Shown here piece after piece: positions 38,307 through 48,500 of a stretch of 64,000 nucleotides of DNA (the stretch's first letter is position 1; each line of letters opens with the position of its first letter). The notes below the pieces were generated by a model, which ran no database searches, had not been told where the DNA came from, and worked only from the letters and a program-made list of their open reading frames with translations. The position numbers and the translations under genes were made by a program. Origin of the DNA: Rhinopomastus cyanomelas (Eukaryota > Chordata > Aves > Bucerotiformes > Rhinopomastidae); contig VXBP01000332.1 of the NCBI GenBank assembly GCA_013400115.1, forward strand, positions 236,431-300,430, given 5' to 3'.

Positions 38307-39866
38307 AAAACTGCTTTGCTCAAGAAATGAAATGACATTTGTAGCACGTGAGATTTTCCTGCCAGCCCTCTGAGGAAAAGGTAGTTTGGGTGGGTGCTGT
38401 TGGTGACTGGTAACATACTGAACAGATACCAGTGGTGCAGAAAACCAAACGCAGAAGGGAAGGGTCTTGTAGCAGGTGAAGAAGGATAGATTAATCTAAA
38501 CACGGCGATGTTACCCTGCAGCGTGTGACCGAGATGAGCATTGCGTCGGTTTCGCCTTGCTTGTGGTCAGGCTTGTGCTGGTGGTGTGGTTAGACTGTTT
38601 GTTTACATATGGAAGAGACTCTGAGGTGAATACAATGAGAAACCTTAACTCTTACGCCTCTAGATCTGTAGCTGCTTCCTTGCTGAGCAGTAGATGTGAG
38701 GTGATGGATGTGTGACTGTATAGTCTTGTCACTCTGTGTATTTGAACGTTTTTGGAGCTGAGGCTTTCTTGATGTAGATACAAATTGGTGCTCTGTATTG
38801 GAGGTTATGTTCTTCTTTGATCTTAGTTGTGTGGCATCTGTAGTGCTTAATGAGGATAGGTGGGGGGGCAGATTTTTGTTTAACAGTGTGATAATTGGAA
38901 GAGAAACAGTCTGTGGAGATCTTACCCAGTGGTTTTTACTGTGTACAAGATGAAGGACTGCGGTGAGCTGCACCTTGCCTTGCTGAGGCAGATCGTGACC
39001 CTTGTGTGTCATCAAGACAAGTCACAAAAGCTTTTCAACTCTTATTAATCTATTTAGTGAATCCAAGTTGTTTCTTGTTTTGTTTGTTTACGGTTAAGGT
39101 TCTGTCTGGGTGAGGTGGGTGGTGCTGTGGTTTCCCATTCATGTCTTGCTGACATGAAGGACTAACTCACAAGATGACTTGATACCTAGGCATGTGCTCA
39201 GGTTCGTCTGTTCGGTGGAGACTAAGTGTTACACTTTGAGGGCTATTTTTTTCTTCCCTGTCTGTCAGGAACGAAGTTTTGGGTTTTATGGGTGCTTTGT
39301 CAGGGTCTGGGTTCTTGTTGCCTCTTTTCACAGTTGCGAGCGTGCTCAGCCTCTGCGCGTGCTCTGTGCCACATCCAGCACAGCAGTGCTGTCTGAGACG
39401 CAACGTAGTGCAGTTGCCAGCAGGAACATGATACTTGCCTAAGTCTCTAGGAAAGCCTTTTATCTTGGGCAAGTGAGTATTATACATGAAATTACACGTG
39501 ATGGTAAAGCCACACATTTCTAGTGTAATATTCCCCTCCGGAAATGTTTTCCTCATTTCAGGTGTATTTTTAGCCACTTCTGTCTGTTTTTAAATCAAAA
39601 AAGTAAGTGCTTCTAAAGTCTTTGTGTTTTAGAAGACTCTGCCGTGTCAGTGAATGGAAATGGCTGTTTGCACCTCTTTGGGTCTTACTTACTCACTAGC
39701 AATGTTTCTCAGTGGAGTCTAGAATATCAGCAGAAAGGAGAACCTGCAGCTTTTTGGTGCAAGCAGTCATACTGCAGTATCTTTCTGAATGTGGGGTGAG
39801 TGATGGAAGCTGATGAATGAAAAACAGAAATAGGTTTAAATATATTTTAGAATCTCCTTATGCATT

Positions 39867-39890
39867 TGTGTGGTTTTGTTCTTGTTTCAG
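39867..39890 (+). promoter_or_regulatory. ZNF516: Splice acceptor of the ZNF516 coding exon
   Basis: A T-rich tract (tgtgtggttttgttcttgtt) runs directly into TCAG, giving a consensus 3' splice site with AG at 39889-39890. The exon would start at 39891. It is the last plausible acceptor before the ZNF516 reading frame and shows that the exon is not the first of the gene. Confidence 0.8.
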
Positions 39891-40099
39891 GTGATCTATG
39901 CCAGCCACTTACGGAGCACACGGAAGTAAATCGGTGCTTTGAACTCCCTCAAGCAGCAGCAAGGAGAAGCGTTGCGCTGAGGATGAAGCAGTAAACCATC
40001 TCTCTGCAGAACCGTATGATTGAAAACGTGGTCCAGCCCTCCTCTGCTGGACATGCTTCTGTCCTCCTGCCCCGCTCACCCAATGTTCCAGTAGTACAG
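39891..40099 (+). other. ZNF516: 5' untranslated part of the ZNF516 exon, with upstream ORFs
   Basis: This is the stretch between the predicted splice acceptor and the conserved start. It contains a 14-codon upstream ORF (ATG 39898, stop TGA 39940-39942) and a three-codon one (ATG AAG CAG TAA, 39983-39994). The second is in frame with ZNF516, and its stop closes that frame upstream. An in-frame ATG at 40016 would add 28 residues to the protein; its context is poor (C at -3, A at +4), and I read 40016-40099 as probable leader. If 40016 is used, the UTR part ends at 40015. Confidence 0.6.
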
Positions 40100-41915
40100 A
40101 TGGATCGTCGCAGAGAGGCAGAAATGGAGTTACGGAGATCCTGCAGCCCAGGCAAGCTAAGCAAAAGTGACATGGATGCTGACAAGCCCATGTGCCACAG
40201 CTGCTGCATCTGTGGGAAAAGTTTCCCTTTCCAGAGCTCCTTATCGCAGCACATGAGGAAGCACACGGGCGAGAAGCCCTACAAATGCCCTTACTGTGAT
40301 CACAGAGCTTCCCAAAAGGGCAACCTGAAGATCCACATCCGTAGTCACAGAACAGGCACTTTAAGTCAGGGGCATGAGGTGGAGATGGGAGAGGCGCAGC
40401 TGGGGGAGATGGGTGTCTCAGAGGGCCTCGGCGGGTGCACCAGCCCCACCAAAAGTACCTCTGCTTGCAACAGGATCTTGAATGGTGCCACTCAAATGGA
40501 TAGCAGCAAGATCTTGTTGAGAAGCAGCAAGAAAGAGGTGAGAGAGGTGGTGCCAGCTGAGGAGGATGGTAAGCTGACCTCTTACCAGTGCACCTTCTGC
40601 AAAAACAAATTTGAAAGAAAGAAGGACTTGGAGCAGCACCTGCACCAGGTCCACAAACCGTTCAAGTGCAGGTTGTGTAGCTACATGGCCCTGAGGGAGG
40701 AGACGCTGTTAAGCCACGTAGAGAAGGACCATATAACAGCTCAGGTCCCAAATGGGGAGACTTACGCTGAGAACTGCAAGAGCGAGCTGAGCCCGGGCGA
40801 GTTCCCGTGTGAAGTCTGTGGCCAGACCTTTAGTCAAACTTGGTTCTTGAAAGCTCACATGAAGAAGCACAGGGGGTCATTCGATCACGGGTGCCACATT
40901 TGTGGCAGGAGATTCAAAGAGCCCTGGTTTCTCAAAAACCACATGAAGTCACACGGCCCCAGGGCTGGGAGCAAAAACAAACCAAAAAGTGATCTGGAGC
41001 TTATAGCCACTATTAATGATGTGATACAGGAGGAGATGATCGTGACCGGCCTGTCTCTGTATGAAGTTTGCACCAAGTGTGGAAATCTGTTTACAAATAT
41101 GGAGACCCTGAAAGCCCATAACACTGTTCACTACCGGGCGCAGCGGGGCAGCACCGGGGATAAAGCTGAGAGCTTAGCGGATGGAAGCCTAAGCTCCTCG
41201 GTAACGAAGCAGTTTTTCTTGCAGTGTCTCAATCTAAGGCCATCTGCAGAGCTGGATAGAGTTACAAGACAGCCTGGGAAACGAGTAGCGGAGCTGGATC
41301 CGGTCAGTAGCTACCAAGCTTGGCAGCTTGCCACCAAAGGAAAAGTTGTAGAACCCTTGGAGTATGTGAAGTATTTGGGATGGGATGAGGCCCTTGCGGA
41401 TGCAGATGTGACTTACGACAAGGATAAGAGAGAGTATATCCTTGTCAACCAGGAGAAGCGCAAGCGAGACCAGGACTCCCCCAGTTCTTCCAGCAACCCC
41501 AAGAAGAAGAGCTGCACCAGTGGGCGCCCAGAGAAAACGAGCAGTACCCTGCCCGGAGAGAGCTGCCTGCTGGCCCAGGGGGATGTGGAGTACCGTCCTG
41601 CCTCGCGGCAGAGCCGCAGGGCTGCCCAGAACAAGTCCACCGAGTGCTTTGAGTGCGGCAAGATCTTCCGCACTTACCACCAAATGGTGCTGCACTCCCG
41701 CGTGCACCGCAAGGAGCGCAGGAGCTGTAGCGAAAGTGGGACAGCTGCCCAGCCCGACCGCTACGGCTCCAGCAGCGAGGAAGGGGACTCCGGGTCTGTG
41801 AGTGGTCCCAGCACCCCTGGCTCTGCATCCGCACCGGAGGACTCGGCCACTTCTGGCTTGGGGGAGGAGGGGGCAGAGGAGAGCTCGGAGGAGGGAGCAG
41901 CCAACCCTTCACTAG
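40100..41915 (+). CDS. ZNF516: ZNF516, N-terminal coding exon (partial gene)
   Basis: This exon encodes about 605 residues of ZNF516, a nuclear C2H2 zinc-finger transcription factor. In mammals it is reported in CtBP/LSD1/CoREST-type repressor complexes and as a brown-fat activator of Ucp1. Counting from the start MDRRREAEMELRR, eight fingers are visible, listed as Cys,Cys,His,His: 35,38,51,55; 63,66,79,83 (joined by a TGEKPYK linker); 164,167,180,185; 190,193,206,211; 237,240,253,257; 265,268,281,285; 324,327,340,344; and 516,519,532,536. Basic clusters KRKR (453-456) and PKKK (467-470) suggest a nuclear signal. An acidic, Ser-rich tail follows finger 8. The finger text (CCICGKSFPFQSSLSQHM, WFLKAHMKKHRGSFDHGCHI) and the KQFFLQCLNLRPSA segment match remembered mammalian ZNF516 closely and separate it from the relatives ZNF536 and ZNF219. 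I chose 40100 because mammalian ZNF516 starts there; 40016 is the alternative. The exon ends in phase 1 (split Gly codon) at ACTAG/GTAAGA. No disabling change is seen. The remaining exons lie beyond the window. Confidence 0.95.
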
Positions 41916-41921
41916 GTAAGA
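41911..41921 (+). promoter_or_regulatory. ZNF516: Splice donor ending the ZNF516 coding exon
   Basis: ctag/gtaaga is close to the ideal 5' splice site, with the cut after 41915. Similarity to ZNF516 stops here. Read-through adds about 22 unrelated residues (KISLSLVMLDV...) before a TGA at 41984-41986, consistent with intron sequence. Confidence 0.88.
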
Positions 41922-42050
41922 TTTCTCTCAGCCTCGTAATGCTTGATGTTATTGGTCCCTGCATCTCCCAGTGTGGACCTCTGTGATGAGCACAGGGAGA
42001 AACACACCTGAGACGTTTAAAGACAGTGTGGTTGGGGTCTAGCACCCACT

Positions 42051-42133
42051 GATCTAGGGTGGGATGTCCTTGCCCATGGTAGGGGAGCTGGAAATGGATG
42101 GTCCTGTGGTCCCTTCTAACTTTGACTGATGGT
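42051..42133 (+). repeat. CR1 LINE 3' end (older copy)
   Basis: The text agggtgggatgtccttgccc, then atggtaggggagctgg, then ggtcctgtggtcccttctaa resembles another CR1 terminus (gtgggatgtccctgcccatgg type). It is diverged and lacks an intact octamer tail, because a second CR1 tail abuts it. Confidence 0.7.
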
Positions 42134-42135
42134 AT

Positions 42136-42229
42136 GACTTGGTCTAGGTGATCCTGCTCTGGCAATGGAATTGGACTAAGATGGTCCTTCAAGGTTCCTT
42201 CCAATCCGTAATGATTCTGTGAGTCTATG
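42136..42229 (+). repeat. CR1 LINE 3' end, abutting the previous copy
   Basis: It reads gacttggtctaggtgatcct, then gctctggcaatgg, then aattggactaagatggtcct, ttccaatccgtaatg, and attctgtgagtctatg as the tail. The ctctggca and caaggttcc variants are shared with the antisense copy at 45066-45555. The two therefore belong to one subgroup, distinct from the copies carrying ctgttgcag and tttcgaggtcc. Confidence 0.92.
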
Positions 42230-45065
42230 TTGTGGCCACTCATTTCTGGTGCAGGTAATAAAAGCAAGATCAGAGAACATCAGGTGAACTTGGATTTTGA
42301 TAGACACCTGAAAAGTATCCTAGTTGTCTGTAGCAGTTCTCTAGGGTAGGGTAGTGTCTTCCCTGGATATCCAAGGGTTTTTCCCTTGTTATTGGGCAAC
42401 CTGTGCGCTGTTGTGCCTGTAGATGCAAGTGTAGCAGCGCACAGCCTGCGCGGCGCAGCCCCGAAGCGTGTAAACTTGTTAATCGCTAGCATGAGCGGAG
42501 TCTCTCTTCTTTTCTCTGCTTTGCTTCCCAAATTGTGTTTATAACTCCAAAGGCTATAATTAATCTCTCTGGATTAAAGCAGTCCTTTGAGCCCAACACT
42601 ACTAAATGGAACAAATTATTCTCCGAATAGCAGTAAAGTAAATATTTAAAAGAACATTATTAAGCACTTTTGTATTACTTTTAGTAGATATTTTATTTTT
42701 CTTGTCCCCCATTTTTTGTTTCTAATGCTGTCTTGGAAAGACAAGATTAACCATTCAGCCTCGCGCTGTTGGTTTGCTTGCTTCCTGTTGGTCGAACAAT
42801 GATGTTTCCCTCTCGTTTTCTTTGCTGTGGTTAAGTGAAGAACACAGTTATCTGTGGAGTTTAAACTCGTTCCCAAACTAGTCACAGATGAAATAATCTG
42901 CACTACTATGGAAGAGGGTTGATTTATTCAGTTAGCCCTGTTCTTTTAGGATTTTCTATAACATTACTCTTTGTCCTGGCTCCAGACGTTGCAGCAGCAA
43001 AGCAGCGTTCTCCAGACGCGTGTAGTAATAGCTACATGTTTTTCACAACGTTTTGAAGCAGTGTTGGAGGGGTTTTTTTGTCATTTGTCTTCTTTTGTGT
43101 AAGTCCCATGCATTTGGGACAAGTAAGGTTGGGGCTGATGCTGTTTGACAACAAAACTTTCAAAATTCAAGGCATAGAGGAAAGAGAGCTGCAAAGGATT
43201 GAACTTGTAAAAATTAAAGCCCATCTGTTTGCCTTTAAACTTACACGAATGGTTCTAAACTTGATTTGGCTACAGCTTGGATCAAGTCCCCGATGGACAA
43301 ATCGGGTGCACGCTAGAACAGAAATGTAAATTAAACCAAGAACTTCACTTGTTTTTAATGCTTTGTTGCTCTTTCCATAAACCACAACTCCAAAAAGTTC
43401 TAGCAACAAGCTGACTGAAATCACTATAATTACTCACCCATTTAAAAGAATCAGAATTTGTCTTTCTGATTTTCTGTTGGATTTTGGACACTGAAACGAA
43501 GTTCTCTGTGGAAGCATACATTCTTGCTCTGAAAAAAGATGTGAAAATCCATCAGCTGCTGCCTGAAACAGCTCGGTACAGTTGGCAAAATCTGCAATGA
43601 TGAAACTGAGCTTGGGAGTGAAGTGGGGCCGCTTGTGTTTTACCGGTGTCAAGTACAGTGCCCTTATGGAAGCTGTTGTGATGGAAACCCATCCCTCTGG
43701 AGATGGGCTGGAAGCACCAAAACACTTTGTCACGTGGTGCTCAAACACGAAAGCTGTTCTTATGCGTCCTCCATGGTGAAGCACTTTATTTCTGATGAGA
43801 TGAGCTGCCTCATCTCTCTGCCTGTCCTGCTCCTGCCTCAATTCAAGCTTTGAGCTCTTGTTGCAGGAGTGAACGGGCAGAGTTAAAGCTGCAGAGCAGT
43901 TTCTGTCGCAGCAGGTAAGGTGACTGGCTTAACCCATATGACTAGCCAATACCTGGAAACTCAGTTCTTTGGGTGGCAAATGGGTTCTGACCTCCTTTAC
44001 CTGTAAAGGAGCAGAAAACCAATGGGTCTGAATAAAGATGTGTCTTGGAAAAGGGGTGTGTGTGCATTGATGAGCTGAGTGGGTGGCTGGTGCTTTTCAT
44101 ATTCATGAACATCACAGCTGAAAAGTGAATCAAATATTTAATTGGCTAATAAGAAATGTTTTACTCTTAGGACCAAGAAAAATGTTACCCTTCCAGCTTA
44201 ACAGATTTTGTTTAGATAAAATCACTGTGAGTGAACACTGGTTACAAGTGACTAAGATTTTTTTTAATTCAAAAGAAGGTTGTTTGGGTTTATTTATTCA
44301 TTGTATTTTTAAGTGGTTTCTATAGATTGATGCTCAAGACTAAGCTCTTTTCAGTAGCAGATTTACTGACACTGTGCCTATATTGATTTCTAAGGGGCTG
44401 GGGACCTGTCCAGCAGACTGTAAGATTAGTTTTCCCAGTTGCTGATTTCTGCTTCAGCTTGAGACTCTTACCCTCCACTATGCACAGAAACTTGAGGTGC
44501 ACAGAGTATAGGCCAGGTTCTGCCCTCCTGTGTGCTCCTGCTAGAAATCAGATGTTCTGGTGTGGCCTTGAAGCATGCTGCTTGTTTGCCATCCTTTGCT
44601 GCAGCTTTTTGAGGTTGTTCTTGCAGGTGAGGCTGTTCCATCAAGAGCCCTGCTCCAGCCCCACAGTCAGCAGCCCTCCCCAGGGGAGACAAGCAAGCAG
44701 TGCTCCTGATGGTTCTTCCTCACGTGACTTCCTCACGTGCTGTTATTTTCACTCAGACTATGGTCAGGAAAATCTTGTGCTACTTCCACAGAAGTTTATA
44801 TAGTATCTGTAAGGTGATTTTTTGTTTTTAAACTTCTATTTTGTGAACTTTATTTCCCCCACTCCCTTTGAAAAATTCCTGTTATCTTGGGTCAGAAAAA
44901 GGACTTGAGTCTGCCAGATGTTTAGTGTTGTCCTTGAATTACCTGAAAGTACTTCTTTGTGCATTTAATTCTTAATATCTAAGTAGTGCTGCTGACACAC
45001 AGTGTCCTGCAGCAGGGAGTCTGGAAATGCACCTCCGTGGTCACTTAGAACCAACAGATCACAGC
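42230..45065 (+). other. ZNF516: Inferred ZNF516 intron after the coding exon, block 1 (non-coding)
   Basis: No exon is recognised. The AT-rich stretch at about 42530-42710 (gctataattaatctctctgg and neighbours) is free of recognisable repeats and could be a conserved non-coding element, but conservation cannot be judged from one sequence. AATAAA occurs at 42257-42262. Open frames up to 135 codons near 43434-43841 overlap on both strands and show no domain. Confidence 0.6.
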
Positions 45066-45555
45066 CACAGAGAACAGTAGGGATTGGAAGGAACCTTGAG
45101 GGATCGTCTAGTCCAATTCCCCTGCCAGAGAAGGATCGCCTAGATCAAGTCACACAGCAACAAGTCCAGGTGGGTTTTAAATGTCTCTGCAGAAGAAGAC
45201 TCCACAACCCCCCTGGGCAGCCTGTTCCAGTGCTCCGTCACCTTCTCATATTTATGGGGAACCTCCTATGTCCCAGCTTACACCTCTTGTCCTATCCTTG
45301 GATGCCACTGCAAAGAGCCTGGCTCCATCCTCCTGACACCCACCCTTTCCATATTTATAGACATTAATGAGATGACCCCCTCAGTCTCCTTTTTTCCAAG
45401 CTCAAGAGACCCAGCTCCCTCAGCCTTTCCTCATCAGGGAGATGTTCCACTCCATCATCTTTGCGGCTCTGCGCTGGCCTCTCTCAAGCAATTACATGTC
45501 CTTCTTGAACTGAGGGGCCCAGGGTTTTGGCCAGACGTTGGGGCCGAGCGTGACG
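45066..45555 (-). repeat. CR1 LINE 3' fragment, antisense, longest copy in the window
   Basis: About 490 bases read as the reverse complement of a CR1 3' end. Starting from the tail, they show tagggattggaaggaacctt, gtctagtccaattccc, ctccacaacccccctgggca, gcctgttccagtgctccgtc, tcctgacacccaccctttcc and gagatgaccccctcagtctc. The + frame at 45002-45367 is antisense CR1, not a gene. There are internal small deletions. The 5' limit of the element is blurred beyond about 45535. Confidence 0.93.
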
Positions 45556-48500
45556 GGGGCTAAGAAGTAGTGATAGGGCTTATTTGAAGCAGAGCAAGAG
45601 CTGCACCTTGCATGGGAAATGGGTTGAGAGCCTCCAGGGTAGGCACTTCTTTGCTCTTAGCACATCAGTAATTTGTCTCTGCTGTCTACGCAGAGTAACG
45701 TGATGATTTCTCAGGCACCAGGGCAGTGTTTGCAAACCCAGCATATCAGCTGCCAGGGGGTGAGCTAGCTGGTTGCAAAGTGCTTTCCATCTTGTTGGAA
45801 GGAGCATAAAAATCAGTTTTCTGGAGTTCCACGCAGTGTGATACCTGTCACGCAAAGATACACGCGTGAGGTCTGTGTACCTGGCGTGACAGCCATGGGG
45901 GAAGAGATGGCCTAGAGCACCTTTGCTCTGTTGAGGTATGTCTTGGCTTAAGCTGGCTGGCAGCTCACCAGCACCCAGCCACTCATTCACCTCCTGCCCG
46001 CCCATGGGAGAGGGGAGAGAGTCAGACTTCGAAAAAGGTAAAATTAATGGGTTGAGACAGAGACAGTGTAATAGGACAGAAAAGGGAAGGAAAGTCATTA
46101 TTTTATTGATGATATTATTAATATGTAAAACAAGTGATGCACGACGCAATTGCTCACCAGCTACCGGTTCCTGAGCAGCAGTCCCCAAAGAGTTTGTAGA
46201 TATGAGTATGATACTTTTTTTTTTAGTCTTCCAGCTCTTCAAGTGAAATGTAGTTGTAGGTGAGCCAGAGAAATAATGCTGTGTGTGTGCATTCAGTGGC
46301 TGGTATGTTTAAGGCTCAGCACGGTCCCCCTTGTCATTTAGCAGTGAGGGCCTTTGCTGCCTTAGGTGCAGTGAACTGGGATGGATAAGGAAGTAGGATT
46401 TTTGGGGCTGTGACTGCTGTTGGCAGATGGGAAGATGAAGAAGTGAAAACAATTTAAATACCAAAGGTGGTATTTAAATTCTTGTGTGTCTGTGCCAGAC
46501 TGGGCAGGAAGTAAATGTTAGAAGTAATCGGGGGGGGCGTGAGGTGGGGGGGAAAGGAGGAAAGGAGTGTTATATAGGAATAAAGAGAGGAATGCTGCTT
46601 CTAGCCTGACCTGGCAGAGAAAGGAGAGGTTGTTGCACCTCAGAATGCTGCTTCCAGCAAACAGTGTCCCGTGTGTTTTGTTTTCTTTATCTCTTACCCC
46701 TTCTCTGTTTTATTCTTTCTGTCAGACTCCTCCAGATTTTTTAAATACTTTAAGGAGAGATTGATTTGCCCATACCCAACACATGCGGTGTGTTAGCCTG
46801 CTGGCTAATGCAGGAGGGGGCTGACAGTGAGTGAGAAGTGATGTACCAGAGCCTGTACAAACGGGAGGTCACAGTCAGACTGGAGGAGGTGGACGCAAGG
46901 TGCTGGACTGCACAGAATATAAAAACCCCCAAAACAATGAATACAGAACATGATGCTCAGGGGTGGGTAACTCGGAGAGGTTTTCTTCTCCAAAACATGT
47001 GGAGCAGTCACACAAAGGCAGACAGCAGCAGGAACTCTCCTTGTCCAGTAGACTCCCCAGTTTGTAGTTACCAATCTGTTAAAAAGCCCAAACTCTCAGC
47101 TCTTTGGACTTTGTTTTGCTCAAATATAAATGGTAACAAATCCAAGAGCTGGAACCTTAATGAGAAGTGGTTAATTTCACAAGGCTTTTGGTTTAAAATG
47201 AAATTTGCAATTGTCCAGAGTTGTTTTAATTGTGCACTAAAATGAGGCAGTAATATGAGGAAGGAGAGGAGCAGCAAGAGCAAAACACCTTAAGTAAGTA
47301 GGAATGAAAAACCAAGAATGTGTAGTCACTCCAAAGGGGAGAGAAAGATGGTCCTGGTGAATGTTTTCTGTTGCCAGATGAGTGCATGAAATGCAGCTGC
47401 CTGTAGCCAGTACTAAGACTTCAGTTGTTCTGCTTCTATGGAAAAATGTCTCTCTGTGTACGGGGGAGGCCCTCTCTGATGTTCAAAACTCAAACATTTT
47501 GACTATATAGCTTAATCAAATAATTCAACTTCAGATACTTCTCGTGCCAGCCCTTTGCCTGCTGTAAATCCCACAGTGTCACACCACTGAAGACAGTGGT
47601 CCAGGGACATTTGACACCAAATGAAGACCTCATTCTGTATTTACCATCCTAAGTGTGTTGCTGATATTTAGAGTGCTTATTTTGCAGAATAAGCATGCAA
47701 CGAGCTGCAGATTGTCTCAGGGCTGGACAACTAGTGGCTGCCCCAGGCTTCCAGGAAATGAGGCAGCTTCAAGGAAGAACAGTGTGTGTGCAGTGGCTTC
47801 TGTTAGATCCCTGCCACACACATAAAATCGCTATGCTGTGATTACACACTTCACCAGTTAACTTTGGCATTGCTAGGGAGTGGCTGCCGGAATATGAAGC
47901 CCCCTCAGCTTTACAACCCAAACACATTGCCTTGGTTATTAGTGCTGGTGGGATTAATGCCAAGACATGTAAATACAAGTGGATGCTTTAAATCATAGGG
48001 GAAGTTGAGCAGAGGCAAGGACCCTGTGCTAGTGAAGTAAGATCTGTTAGGCATTGTTTGGGACTTAGCAAAGTTCACACTGTTCCTTGAAGCAAGTGTG
48101 GTGGATCAGGACCATATCGTCACCTGGTTTGAACATGGCAGATAATACCATTCAGACATTTCTACATCTTCCTCGCTGTAATGCCCGTAGTCCAGTCCTG
48201 ATGTGCAGAGCAAAGACGAACGTGATGTGGTATTTCTGCGTGATCTGAAGTTTCCCTGCAAAACCCTGGAGGTTGAGGTATCATTTTTGAGCAGGACAGC
48301 CCTGTGTGGTTCTCCACACCAGCACTTTGTTACATCTTCACTCTGTTTGAACTCTCGTGCTTTCCATCAGCAGTGGCTTTTTGCTCTCATTTGTCTAACT
48401 GTGGGGTTGACTTGAATGGAAGGAACAACTGAGGGAACAGAAGGAAATAGACGTTGTGGCGATCATCCCAGGAAAGCAGATAACAAAAGTTCTGTCAGCC

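Larger units (their letters stand above)
35942..39890 (+). other. ZNF516: Inferred 5' intron of ZNF516, block 5, ending at the splice acceptor
   Basis: Non-coding. It holds two CR1 fragments in opposite orientation (37271-37413 and 37768-37908) with a hAT transposon end between them, an N at 37508, and a short 27-bp tandem duplication at 38253-38306. It ends with the polypyrimidine tract and AG at 39889-39890. An AT-rich segment around 37160-37220 is free of recognisable repeats. Confidence 0.65.

Noticed and set aside
41234..41912. Long antisense frames (155-157 codons) over the ZNF516 exon
   Set aside because: They are shadows of the GC-rich, codon-biased sense exon. The sense frame carries eight conserved zinc fingers.
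45002..45367. 121-codon + frame with a protein-like appearance
   Set aside because: Most of it is the reverse complement of a CR1 3' end (45066-45555).
45580..46242. 220-codon minus-strand open frame
   Set aside because: No domain or family resemblance, mixed low-complexity pieces, and no splice or start context. It lies in an intron beside a CR1 copy. A single frame of this length is expected by chance in 22 kb.
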